A DNA stretch of 25,281 bases from positions 1-25,281 of the forward strand of contig JBKJLF010000796.1 of assembly GCA_046597185.1 (NCBI GenBank), read 5' to 3'. The stretch's first letter is position 1, and each line of letters starts with the position of its first letter. The translations under genes were made by a program, and so were the position numbers. Of the stretch, positions 14,656-22,564 are shown piece after piece. This DNA is from CAMBDR01 sp046597185. GTDB taxonomy: Bacteria; Pseudomonadota; Gammaproteobacteria; Burkholderiales; Burkholderiaceae_D. Under the pieces are notes generated by a model. The model was not told where the DNA came from. It did not search any database and saw nothing but the letters and a program-made list of their open reading frames with translations.

Positions 14656-16350
14656 TCAAGCTATAATTCGCGCTACCGGGTAACGCCGCCATTCCGGTTC
14701 CCGGTAGCGCTCGCAATGGCTAAAAATAAAATCCAACACCTCGGATTGATTGCCCAGCAGATCCGGGTTGGCGATTTTCCAGGTTTCAAACTGGCTACGC
14801 AATGCTGGTTCGGTTTGCAACAGTTCAAGCGCATGGTCTTCAAATACGTAATCGGAATACGCTTCTTTCTTTTCCAGCACGCTATTGAAGAAACCCCAGC
14901 GGAAAAAACTGTCATGCGCTTGCGGTTCCAGCGTTTCGACGGCATAGCGGGCCTGGGGTTGGTTCAAGTCCAGCCAATAATCACCCTGCTGCAACATCAC
15001 TTCTTCCTGCCTGGTAGCCAGTTCCACTTCATCATGAAACAGATGGCCTTCATACGGGGCGGTGCGGCTGACGACATGGGTAATGTGCCAGATTTGGGCC
15101 GATACGTTTTGCGTCTGCTCAAGCCGCGTCATTTGGACGCCATTCCATTGCAAACGCTCAATTACCGCACGCCATTGTTGTGGAATCACATAGGCCTTGG
15201 GGGCGCTGACTTCGATACGGGTGAGGCAGCGGTCAAAATGATCGATCTCTTGCTCCCAAACCTGATTGCGGTCATACGCCAGACGTTGGTAATTACCCAA
15301 TAAGCTGGGCTTATAGACCGCAGCATAGCCACGAAAACGTAAGCGGGCAGGGCGTTTCATATCGGTTTCCCAGCACACAGGCCAATTGCTACGCGATTGC
15401 TGTTTGGCGGCCCGGCGAAGGGCTTGAATTTGCGCGCCATGTTGAACTGTAAATTCCAGGATCACCTGGAGCAAAGTGCGCATCGATTCATAACGATCCG
15501 CAAATGGTTTTAACATATGGGTTTCCGGCATAAAGCCGATGCAGTGGTGTAGCGCTGCATAACCGGTGGAAAAACGCGGTACTTCAAGAAAATCGGCAAT
15601 GCCCTGGTCGGGGCTGGTATGCACCGGATTCACATACGGGCAAGTGGGCCAACCGCGTTGCGCCATCTCGTCATAAATGGCTGGCAACATGGTAGCGCGC
15701 AGGAATTGACCTAATTCACCGCCGAGTTTGTCTGGTTGGGTGGGAATTAAAGTCATCGTGTACGGGTAGTCGGCACCATTGGAGGTATGGGTATCGACCA
15801 TCACATCCGGCTGCCAGGCGCTAAAAAACTGATTGAAGCATTGCGCAGCCAGGCTATCGCATTTAATGAAGTCGCGATTCAAATCAAGGTGCAGGCTATT
15901 GCCGCGAAAGCCAAAACTCTCCGGGCCGTCTTGGTTCACGCGGGAGCTGGTATTGCGGTTATGGCAGCCATCGACGTTATAAATCGCAATAAACAGATAC
16001 ACGGTTGGGCCTAGTTGGGCCAAATGCTCCGGTTTGGTGCAAAAATCACGTATTAAAGCCATACAGGCATCAATGCCTTCCGGCTCGCCCGGATGGATGC
16101 CATTATTATTGAAAAAGATTGGTCGACCTGCTGCCTGCAGCAGGCTGCGCTCAAATACGCCATCCCGGGTAAGGATGCCAGAATGAATCGGGATGCCGCT
16201 ATCTGATACGCCAATTTGCTTAAATTGCAGGATTTGTGGGAATTGCCGTGCGAGCATTTCATAAAATTCGATGCATTCACGCCAATGAGTGGTTTGGTTT
16301 TGGTTGCCTCGCTCATAGGGCGTCAGCCAGGTATCAGATGTCAGTGTCAT
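14656..16350 (-). CDS. M14-family zinc carboxypeptidase
   Basis: This 564-residue protein has the zinc-ligand set of M14 peptidases: His86 and Glu89 in I-H-P-G-E-P-E, and His188 in D-T-H-T-S. Asn158-Arg159 (L-N-R-D) is the likely substrate-carboxylate site, and Glu276 in M-P-E-T-H is the likely catalytic base. No signal peptide is visible, so it is probably cytoplasmic. The region after residue 300 is long and lacks a motif I recognise; it includes several Trp/Gln-rich beta-like blocks. The start has no clear ribosome site. The gene is monocistronic between vapC (convergent) and a non-coding gap, and its substrate is unknown. Confidence 0.88.
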   Translation of the reverse strand: MTLTSDTWLTPYERGNQNQTTHWRECIEFYEMLARQFPQILQFKQIGVSDSGIPIHSGILTRDGVFERSLLQAAGRPIFFNNNGIHPGEPEGIDACMALIRDFCTKPEHLAQLGPTVYLFIAIYNVDGCHNRNTSSRVNQDGPESFGFRGNSLHLDLNRDFIKCDSLAAQCFNQFFSAWQPDVMVDTHTSNGADYPYTMTLIPTQPDKLGGELGQFLRATMLPAIYDEMAQRGWPTCPYVNPVHTSPDQGIADFLEVPRFSTGYAALHHCIGFMPETHMLKPFADRYESMRTLLQVILEFTVQHGAQIQALRRAAKQQSRSNWPVCWETDMKRPARLRFRGYAAVYKPSLLGNYQRLAYDRNQVWEQEIDHFDRCLTRIEVSAPKAYVIPQQWRAVIERLQWNGVQMTRLEQTQNVSAQIWHITHVVSRTAPYEGHLFHDEVELATRQEEVMLQQGDYWLDLNQPQARYAVETLEPQAHDSFFRWGFFNSVLEKKEAYSDYVFEDHALELLQTEPALRSQFETWKIANPDLLGNQSEVLDFIFSHCERYREPEWRRYPVARIIA

Positions 16351-16526
16351 GATGAATAGGATAAACTAAGTTGGTAAAAGTATTATTATCTGTTTTGGAG
16401 ATGGGTGCGTTCTGAAATCAGTATTTTTACTACGCTCAATTTTGGTGCATACTTCGCTTCGGACTACGTAAGTGGACTGTTCTCTATTTGATATTTGGCG
16501 GCACATTCGTGTGCCGCCCTTTTTTT
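16351..16526 (+). ncRNA. Candidate small RNA ending at the orphan terminator
   Basis: The gap between the carboxypeptidase and glycerate kinase genes is non-coding and ends, on the plus strand, in a textbook terminator. A small RNA of roughly 80-150 nt would explain it. TATTAT at 16381-16386 could be a -10 box, but no good -35 lies at the right spacing. I do not recognise a known RNA family (it does not look like 6S RNA). The alternative is a long antisense transcript across the carboxypeptidase gene. Confidence 0.3.
16497..16526 (+). terminator. Strong plus-strand intrinsic terminator without a plus-strand gene
   Basis: GGCGGCACA (16497-16505), a TTCG tetraloop and TGTGCCGCC (16510-16518) form a perfect 9-bp hairpin, followed by C and seven T on the plus strand. 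On the minus strand no T-tract follows, so it is not a normal end for the flanking minus-strand genes. The nearest plus-strand gene upstream is vapC, 1.9 kb away. Confidence 0.85.
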
Positions 16527-16542
16527 ACCAATTTCCCTTTCT

Positions 16543-17853
16543 TTAACAGATCAGTAAGCCGCGCAAGTCATTGACATTGGTGTGGGTGGGACCGGTGACG
16601 ATTAAATCGCCCAAAGCATCGAAAAAGCCATGGCTGTCATTGTGATCGAGCAAATTCAAAGCATTTAAGCCCAATGCCTCTGCCCGTTGCAAGCTATCGG
16701 GGTGGAGGCTGGCTCCGGCATTGTTTTCGCTGCCATCAATGCCGTCGGTATCGCAGGCGAAGGCGTGAATTTCAGCCTGGCCCAGGGTTTGCCCCCGGGT
16801 TTGACTTTGTAGCGCTAGCCCCAGGCTGAGCAAAAATTCGGTATTTCGTCCGCCGCGTCCGCTGCCTTTGATGGTAACGCTGGTTTCGCCACCCGAGAGT
16901 AGCAGGCAGGGGCGCTCAAACGGTTGATGATGGCGCACAATTTGTTGGGCAATGGCGGCATGCATCTGGGCGATATCGCGTGCTTCACCTTCGATACAAT
17001 CCGACAAAATATGGGTACGCCAGCCTTTTTGCGCGGCATACAAGGCCGCTGCCTGTAAGGCGTGCTGGCTGCTCGCGATAATGTGCGCGTGATGCCGGGC
17101 AAAATGCGGGTTGTCGGGCTTGGGTGTTTCATGTTCGACTTGTTCCAAATACATTTGCACCCGATGCAGCAGGGGGATTTGAAACTTTAGTAAAACGGCG
17201 CGGGCTTGTGCCAGCGTGGTATGGTCGGGCAGGGTGGGGCCACTGGCAATCTGACCGGGGTCGTCACCAGGAATGTCGGAAATTAAAAATGAATAGACCG
17301 GGGCCGGGCCGCAAGCCAACGCCAGTTGGCCACCTTTGATGGCCGATAAATGTTTGCGCACGCAGTTAATTTGTCCAATGCTGGCCCCGGATTTGAGCAA
17401 GGCACGATTGATTTGTTGTTTATCGGCGAGTGTGATACCGGCTGCGGGCAAGCTGAGCAGGGAGGAGCCGCCGCCGGAAATCAAACAAATCACCCGATCT
17501 TGCGCGGTGAGCCCCTGCACCTTTTGCAAAATGCGCTGGGCTGCCTGTACGCTGGCCGCATCGGGCACCGGGTGGGCGGCTTCAATCACTTCAATTTGTT
17601 GGCAGGATAAAATTTGCCCGTAACGTGTGACCACCAAGCCGCTATATTCGCCTTGCAGGTTACCCTGGCCCCAGGCTTGCTCAAACGCTTGCGCCATCGC
17701 AGCGCTGGCTTTGCCAGTGCCAATGACCAGGGTTTGCCCCTCGCACGGCGGAAGTTGGCGCAAAAACGGAGCCAGACAGTGCGCCGGATGAACGGCTTGC
17801 ACTGCAGTTTGAAAAATTTGAGAGAATAATTCTCGTGCCTGATGTTTGTCCAT
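16543..17853 (-). CDS. ttuD: Glycerate kinase, MOFRL (type II) family
   Basis: This 436-residue protein belongs to the MOFRL-type glycerate 2-kinase/TtuD family, which phosphorylates D-glycerate with ATP; older annotation calls it hydroxypyruvate reductase. Visible blocks are G-T-G-K-A-S (Lys48), I-S-G-G-G-S-S-L, R-K-H-L-S-A-I-K-G-G, I-S-D-I-P-G-D-D-P, L-S-G-G-E-T-S-V-T, G-R-G-G-R-N-T-E-F, D-T-D-G-I-D-G, and the C-terminal T-G-P-T-H-T-N-V-N-D block. Length and motifs are complete. It lies 31 bp after the second glycosyltransferase gene on the same strand and is probably the last gene of the ArsS-containing cluster. Whether glycerate metabolism serves that pathway or is merely co-transcribed is open. 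Confidence 0.92.
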   Translation of the reverse strand: MDKHQARELFSQIFQTAVQAVHPAHCLAPFLRQLPPCEGQTLVIGTGKASAAMAQAFEQAWGQGNLQGEYSGLVVTRYGQILSCQQIEVIEAAHPVPDAASVQAAQRILQKVQGLTAQDRVICLISGGGSSLLSLPAAGITLADKQQINRALLKSGASIGQINCVRKHLSAIKGGQLALACGPAPVYSFLISDIPGDDPGQIASGPTLPDHTTLAQARAVLLKFQIPLLHRVQMYLEQVEHETPKPDNPHFARHHAHIIASSQHALQAAALYAAQKGWRTHILSDCIEGEARDIAQMHAAIAQQIVRHHQPFERPCLLLSGGETSVTIKGSGRGGRNTEFLLSLGLALQSQTRGQTLGQAEIHAFACDTDGIDGSENNAGASLHPDSLQRAEALGLNALNLLDHNDSHGFFDALGDLIVTGPTHTNVNDLRGLLIC

Positions 17854-17884
17854 CTTTGGATTATGCCACGCTTTGGCGCGGTTT

Positions 17885-18559
17885 TTATGTCATTTCGATG
17901 TCTTTTATCCCGGCCTGTGTTAGCCACTCTGTTGGTACATGGATTAAATCCGACGCTTCATCAATGTCGTGCAATTGCGCCAGTTCAAGATGACTTAAGC
18001 CGGGAACTTGTGCCAAACGCTGGCGGCTCAGTGGCATGACGGCATCGGTACTCCACGGCATATCGGCAAATAAGTCGGGGATATCCCGGTTCAGTCCGAT
18101 CATGGCATAGCCGCCATCAAAAGTGGGGGCGAATACGGCGGCATGGTCGTGTAATGCATCCTGGTTTAAGGCCGCTGCTGCGTTTTGTAAATAAGCCGCA
18201 TCGAGCATGGGTGCGTCGGTGCCCGTGAGTAGCACGCGCGGGTAGCTGCGCAGGGCGCGTATAAAGGCGCGATGCATGCGCTGGCCCAAATCGCCTTCTC
18301 CTTGTTCGGTCAGGCTCAGGCTCCTTCCCTGATCCATGTTCAAGCGCTGTTGTATTTCACCAAACGCGGGGTGGCTGGTATCGGGGGAGCAACACAACTC
18401 AACCGGGCCAAGCCGGGCGGCCAGCGCTTGTTCTACTGCGGCTTGCAACATGCGGCTTGCTAGTTGGGCAGCGGCTTGATTGCCGATTTTTTTGGCCAGC
18501 CGGGTTTTGGCATAACCGGCAATCGGCGCTTTGGCAAAGACAATTACACAACAAGTCAT
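17885..18559 (-). CDS. Glycosyltransferase-like protein, TIGR04282 family
   Basis: This 224-residue protein has a nucleotide-sugar-transferase-like fold: V-I-V-F-A-K-A-P-I-A-G-Y-A-K-T-R-L at the start (nucleotide loop), L-T-G-T-D-A-P near the middle (metal-binding Asp) and D-G-G-Y-A-M-I-G-L. These blocks mark the TIGR04282 group (DUF2064), named for occurring beside ArsS-like radical SAM proteins and proposed to act in arsenosugar synthesis. I chose the ATG at 18559, which overlaps the stop of the upstream gene by 4 bp (ATGA); the frame is open further upstream only by chance. Together with the TIGR04283 partner it could build or attach a sugar group. Donor and acceptor are unknown. Confidence 0.9.
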   Translation of the reverse strand: MTCCVIVFAKAPIAGYAKTRLAKKIGNQAAAQLASRMLQAAVEQALAARLGPVELCCSPDTSHPAFGEIQQRLNMDQGRSLSLTEQGEGDLGQRMHRAFIRALRSYPRVLLTGTDAPMLDAAYLQNAAAALNQDALHDHAAVFAPTFDGGYAMIGLNRDIPDLFADMPWSTDAVMPLSRQRLAQVPGLSHLELAQLHDIDEASDLIHVPTEWLTQAGIKDIEMT

Positions 18560-19254
18560 CGGTAAGCTTTCGCAATTGTGTCGGCCGAAACGCCGATCCA
18601 ATAATAAAAACGCAGCCGCCACATTAAAAAAATGGTGCGCCATACGCCATGTTTTTCCCAGCGTCGACCCGAGGTTTGCACTTTTTCATGCAAGCACAGC
18701 GGCGCATGATGCAGGCGTTTTAAACGCTTGCAGAATTCTACGTCTTCCATCAGGGCTTGTTGTGGAAAGCCACCAACTTCCTGATACAGCGTTTGCGTGA
18801 TGAAGATGGCTTGGTCGCCGGTGGCAATGCCAAAGCTTCGGCTGCGCCAATTGATCATGGCGGAGACGGTGCGCAGCATCCGTGGCTGGCCGATGACTTG
18901 TACGTCAAAGCGACCCCACTGGTGCGCAGATTGCGCCAGCCCTTGCAAAATCAGGCGGTCGGCCTCGGGCGGTAGCAGGGTGTCGGCGTGTAAAAACAAC
19001 AGCACCGGGCTGCTGGCCGCCAGCGCGCCGCAATGCATTTGCACAGCGCGCCCGCGTGGGCTGGATAAAACCTGATCGGCCCATTCTTGCGCCAGGCTGA
19101 CGGTGGCATCTAGGCTGCCGCCATCGACTACGATCACCTCGGCTCCGCGTGTGCGTAAGGGCGCGAGGGCGGCCAGAATGCGGCCAATTTGGGCCGCTTC
19201 GTTTAATACCGGAACGATAATGCTCAGTGTGCCGAATTGGTCGGGTGCCGCCAT
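18556..19254 (-). CDS. Family-2-like glycosyltransferase, TIGR04283 family
   Basis: This 232-residue GT-A-type transferase shows S-I-I-V-P-V-L-N-E at the N-terminus, V-I-V-V-D-G-G-S (nucleotide-binding Asp), L-F-L-H-A-D-T (metal site) and G-D-Q-A-I-F-I. A basic C-terminus with a hydrophobic segment (about 207-222) may associate with the membrane. These blocks match the TIGR04283 family, the regular neighbour of TIGR04282 and ArsS-type proteins. The ATG at 19254 lies 4 bp after the stop of the oxidoreductase gene, so translation is probably coupled; upstream in-frame starts would lie inside that gene. No strong ribosome site is seen. Confidence 0.9.
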   Translation of the reverse strand: MAAPDQFGTLSIIVPVLNEAAQIGRILAALAPLRTRGAEVIVVDGGSLDATVSLAQEWADQVLSSPRGRAVQMHCGALAASSPVLLFLHADTLLPPEADRLILQGLAQSAHQWGRFDVQVIGQPRMLRTVSAMINWRSRSFGIATGDQAIFITQTLYQEVGGFPQQALMEDVEFCKRLKRLHHAPLCLHEKVQTSGRRWEKHGVWRTIFLMWRLRFYYWIGVSADTIAKAYR

Positions 19255-19258
19255 ATAC

Positions 19259-21394
19259 TCAACCGCGCCGCCAGGCTTGGTAACGCTCAACCCATGCCAA
19301 TAATTTTTCTGGCGCATGGGCACGTTTCCATTCACCCGCCGCATATTTATTCGCTTCCGACATGGTGGGATAAGTATGAATGGTGCCCAGGATTTTATTC
19401 AAACCCAGGCCATGGCGCATTGCCAGCACAAATTCGGACAATAATTCGGCCGCATGGTCGCCCACGATGGTGACGCCCAAAATCGTATCTTTGCCCGGCG
19501 GCGTGAGAATTTTGATGAAGCCATGCGCGTTTTCATCGGCGATGGCGCGATCCAAATCATCAATGCCGTAATGCGTCAATTCGTAGGCGATGCCTTTTTC
19601 CTTGGCCTCAAGCTCCGATAAACCCACCCGTGCGACTTCCGGGTCGGTAAATGTGGCCCACGGAATGACCGAATAATCGACCTTGAAGCTGCGCAAATGG
19701 CCAAACAAGGCATTCACCGCCGCATACCAGGCCTGATGCGCGGCCGTGTGGGTAAATTGGAATGGCCCGGCCACGTCGCCGCAGGCAAAAATATTCGGGT
19801 AAATGGTTTGCAAATAATCGTCGGTTTCTACCGTGCGGCGCGGCGTGATGGGTATGCCCAGTTCCTCCAGGCCAAAACCTTCGGTGCGTGCCACACGGCC
19901 AACGGCGCATAACATGTCATCAAATTCGAGAATGATTTCCTGATCTTTATGTTTGACGATCAGGCGCTTGGCATCGCCCACTTTTTCGCAGCGTATCGCC
20001 TGGTGGCTGGTGAGTACCTTGACGCCATCGGCTGCCAATGCGGCGCTGACCAATTTGGCGGCGTCTTCATCTTCGCGTATCATCAGGCGCGGGGCCATTT
20101 CCACTTGTGTCACCTGTGCGCCCAGGCGGGCAAAGGCTTGCGCCAGTTCGCAACCGATGGGGCCGCCGCCCAATACAATCAGGCGTTTGGGCAATTCGGT
20201 CATTTCCCACAGCGTGTCGGAAGTGTAATAGCCGACATCGTTAATGCCGGGAATCGGTGGCACAAAGGGGCGCGCACCCGTGGCGATGACGATGGCGCGG
20301 GTGGTTAAGCGTTTGCCATCGATATCCACTTCCCATGGTGAAATAATGGTGGCTTTGCCTTGCACCACATCGACCCCGAGGGCGGTATAGCGCTCGACTG
20401 AATCATGCGGTTCAATCGCCTTGATCACGCGGTGGACGCGCTGCATCACATCGGCAAATTTAAATTCGGTATCGGCTTTGGCAATGCCCAGGCTTTGCGC
20501 TTGTTTGGCGCTGTGGATAAATTTGGCAGAGCGAATCAAGGCTTTGGAGGGAACGCAGCCAAAATTCAAACAGTCGCCACCCATTTTATGGCTTTCCACC
20601 AGTGTGACCTTGGCTTTCACTACGGCGGCGATATACGATGTCACCAAACCGGCGGCACCGCCGCCAATGACGATGAGATTGCGGTCAAATTTGGCGGGCT
20701 TGGGCCAGCGTGCATACACTTTGCGGCCCTGTACCATTTGCACGATTTTGCGCGCCAACAAGGGAAACAGACCCAACAACACGAACGAGCCAATCAAGCC
20801 CGGCGACAAAATACCCTTCAAACTGTCAATTTTTGCCAATTGTGTGCCCGCGTTCACATACACAATGGTGCCCGCCAACATACCCACCTGGCTAACCCAA
20901 TAAAAAGTGAGCAAGGGGATTTTGGTCAAACCCATCAGCAAATTCACCAAAAAGAAAGGGAAGGCGGGCACCAGCCGCATCATGAACAGGTAAAACGCAC
21001 CGTCCTTTTGCACGCCCGCGTTTATGGCGCTTAAACGATTGCCAAATTGCCGGTTGACCCAGTCGGCCAGCATAAAGCGCGAGGCAGAAAAGGCCAAGGT
21101 TGCACCAATACTGGAGGCAAACGACACCAGAATCGTGCCTGTCAAGAGGCCAAACAACGCGCCGCCAGCCAGGGTTAAAATCGCCGCACCGGGGAGTGAC
21201 AAGGCTGTAACCACAACATAGATCCCGACAAACGCGCCCATCGTAAGAACCGGGTTTTGCTGGTAATACGCCTGGAATGAGGCTTGGCTCGATTTTAAAT
21301 ATTCCAGACTAAAATATTGCCCCAGATTAAAGTGAAAAAAGGCGGCAACCAATGCCAGAATGACCAGGACGACTACTATTTTTTTACTATTCAT
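19259..21394 (-). CDS. TVP38/VTT membrane domain fused to FAD disulfide oxidoreductase
   Basis: This 711-residue two-part protein has an N-terminal VTT/TVP38 (SNARE-associated, DedA-like) membrane domain at about 1-225, with the F-G-L-L-T-G-T block near 81-87 and M-R-L-V-P-A-F-P near 139-146. It is followed at about 238-711 by a mercuric-reductase/dihydrolipoamide-dehydrogenase-type flavoenzyme. FAD site: V-I-G-G-G-A-A-G-L (242-250). Redox pair: Cys275 and Cys280 in G-G-D-C-L-N-F-G-C-V-P-S-K. NAD(P) site: V-L-G-G-G-P-I-G-C. The partner subunit's acid-base pair is His673/Glu680 in H-T-Y-P-T-M-S-E. It has neither the N-terminal metal-binding domain nor the C-terminal Cys pair of MerA. GGAG precedes the ATG at 21394. 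In this cluster it may reduce or move an arsenic or sulfur intermediate; that is inference. Confidence 0.92.
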   Translation of the reverse strand: MNSKKIVVVLVILALVAAFFHFNLGQYFSLEYLKSSQASFQAYYQQNPVLTMGAFVGIYVVVTALSLPGAAILTLAGGALFGLLTGTILVSFASSIGATLAFSASRFMLADWVNRQFGNRLSAINAGVQKDGAFYLFMMRLVPAFPFFLVNLLMGLTKIPLLTFYWVSQVGMLAGTIVYVNAGTQLAKIDSLKGILSPGLIGSFVLLGLFPLLARKIVQMVQGRKVYARWPKPAKFDRNLIVIGGGAAGLVTSYIAAVVKAKVTLVESHKMGGDCLNFGCVPSKALIRSAKFIHSAKQAQSLGIAKADTEFKFADVMQRVHRVIKAIEPHDSVERYTALGVDVVQGKATIISPWEVDIDGKRLTTRAIVIATGARPFVPPIPGINDVGYYTSDTLWEMTELPKRLIVLGGGPIGCELAQAFARLGAQVTQVEMAPRLMIREDEDAAKLVSAALAADGVKVLTSHQAIRCEKVGDAKRLIVKHKDQEIILEFDDMLCAVGRVARTEGFGLEELGIPITPRRTVETDDYLQTIYPNIFACGDVAGPFQFTHTAAHQAWYAAVNALFGHLRSFKVDYSVIPWATFTDPEVARVGLSELEAKEKGIAYELTHYGIDDLDRAIADENAHGFIKILTPPGKDTILGVTIVGDHAAELLSEFVLAMRHGLGLNKILGTIHTYPTMSEANKYAAGEWKRAHAPEKLLAWVERYQAWRRG

Positions 21395-21444
21395 GTTCGC
21401 TCCAAAAAACAAATCAGGTTTCAGGTTGCTGTCAGTTTGTTGTC

Positions 21445-21501
21445 ATCTTGCTACCAATCCGCCACTAAGCTGCCAATGCACCACTAAGCCGCCAAGGCAC
21501 C
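21445..21501 (-). repeat. 19-nt tandem repeat across the arsS stop codon
   Basis: On the minus strand the unit GGTGCCTTGGCGGCTTAGT (21501-21483), which encodes the last four residues and the TAG stop of arsS, is followed by a second copy (21482-21464, two changes) and a third decayed one (21463-21445, about 12 of 19 positions). Nineteen is not a multiple of three, so the copied stop lies in another frame. Confidence 0.8.
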
Positions 21502-22458
21502 ACCACAACTACTACCTTGCCCTGCGGTACAGCCATAGCAATGGTCGGCAATCGCAATCGGGTTGCCATCAATATCCTGCAGCAACAAATCGCGCAAATG
21601 GGGCGCTTGCGCGGCATCGTTGCGTTTCATTGGTAAGGGCATATTCAACATTTGATTGAAATCGCAATCATACAAATAGCCCTGATAATCAACGCTGACG
21701 GTGCTACGGCACATCACGCCATCCAGATTGGCGGCGCGGTAATTGTCTTTTAACAGCTTCATGTAGTCGGCAAACTGACCTTTGGAGATGAGCATGCTGC
21801 CAAAGCGCTGAATCGGCATGTTCGCTATCGCATACAACTGGTTGAATTCAATCCCGAAATGGGCGGCCAGTTCGCGTTTATAGTCCGCTTGCAATTGCTC
21901 TTGGTTCGGCGGCAGGGCCGGGCCTTGGGGGTTATACACCAGCGACAACGGCAACTTGCCGTCCTCATGGCCGTAACCGAGCTGGTTAAATGTTTGCAGC
22001 GCAGCAATACTTTTATCGAATACGCCGTCACCGCGTTGCTTGTCTACCCGTTCAGCCGTATAGCAGGGCAGGGAGCCGATAATTTCGACTTCGTTGTCGG
22101 CCAGAAACTGCGCCAAATCTTCATGGCCCGGTTCAAATAAAATGGTCAGATTGCAGCGGTCGATCACGCGCACACCCAAGGCGCGCGCGCGTTGCACCAG
22201 GCTTTTGAAATGCGCATTCATTTCAGGCGCGCCACCGGTCACATCAAGCACCTTAATCTGGCGCACTTTGAGTACTTCAACGACCAAATCGACGGTTTCC
22301 CCATCCATCATCTCGGTGCGGGTGGGGCCGGCGTTGACGTGGCAATGCTGACAGGTTTGATTGCATTGATAGCCTAAATTAACTTGCAAGGTCTCCAATT
22401 GGCGGCGCTTCATGGGCGGGAAATCAGTTTTGCGCAACAGTGGGTAAGTGGCGTGCAT
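21484..22458 (-). CDS. arsS: ArsS-type radical SAM protein with Cys-rich C-terminus
   Basis: This 324-residue radical SAM enzyme holds its first 4Fe-4S cluster through Cys32, Cys36 and Cys39 (C-N-Q-T-C-Q-H-C), with T-G-G-A-P-E as the SAM-contact loop. Two further Cys lie in the C-terminal half (M-C-R-S and Y-D-C-D-F-N), and the tail carries Cys307, Cys310 and Cys318 (C-Y-G-C-T-A-G-Q-G-S-S-C-G-G), the mark of ArsS/TIGR04167 proteins. Studied ArsS enzymes add the 5'-deoxyadenosyl group of SAM to dimethylarsenite, giving the precursor of arsenosugars. All tail positions are plain TGC/TGT Cys codons, with no in-frame TGA. The ATG at 22458 is preferred over an upstream TTG. It lies 106 bp after the phosphorylase gene. 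The arsenic substrate is assumed from family only. Confidence 0.93.
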   Translation of the reverse strand: MHATYPLLRKTDFPPMKRRQLETLQVNLGYQCNQTCQHCHVNAGPTRTEMMDGETVDLVVEVLKVRQIKVLDVTGGAPEMNAHFKSLVQRARALGVRVIDRCNLTILFEPGHEDLAQFLADNEVEIIGSLPCYTAERVDKQRGDGVFDKSIAALQTFNQLGYGHEDGKLPLSLVYNPQGPALPPNQEQLQADYKRELAAHFGIEFNQLYAIANMPIQRFGSMLISKGQFADYMKLLKDNYRAANLDGVMCRSTVSVDYQGYLYDCDFNQMLNMPLPMKRNDAAQAPHLRDLLLQDIDGNPIAIADHCYGCTAGQGSSCGGALAA

Positions 22459-22519
22459 ACGGTCTCTCAAAATGATGAATCTGTGCGGTAGTCGGCGTGA
22501 TTTGGTGTTCCTTACACGC

Positions 22520-22546
22520 CGCCAAATAAATCAGGCGCATTTGGCG
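22520..22546 (-). other. Intercistronic hairpin between mtnP and arsS
   Basis: CGCCAAAT (22520-22527) and ATTTGGCG (22539-22546) pair perfectly over 8 bp around an 11-nt loop, and imperfectly beyond. No T-tract follows on the minus strand. It may protect or process the mRNA, or set the relative levels of phosphorylase and ArsS. Confidence 0.4.
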
Positions 22547-22564
22547 CGGCTCGATGCTGCCGTA

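Noticed and set aside
14512..15303. Plus-strand frame of 263 codons starting inside vapC
   Set aside because: It is antisense to the M14 carboxypeptidase, whose zinc ligands are intact, and has no recognisable domain.
16351..16526. 6S RNA or another known housekeeping RNA
   Set aside because: The region does not fold or read like 6S as far as I can tell; only the terminator is convincing.
20405..21034. Plus-strand frame of 209 codons
   Set aside because: It is a shadow of the VTT-FAD oxidoreductase; its His/Gln/Asn-rich composition is typical of the reverse frame.
21484..21545. Selenocysteine in the ArsS-type C-terminus
   Set aside because: Some relatives are linked to selenium domains, but all Cys positions here are TGC or TGT and no in-frame TGA occurs.
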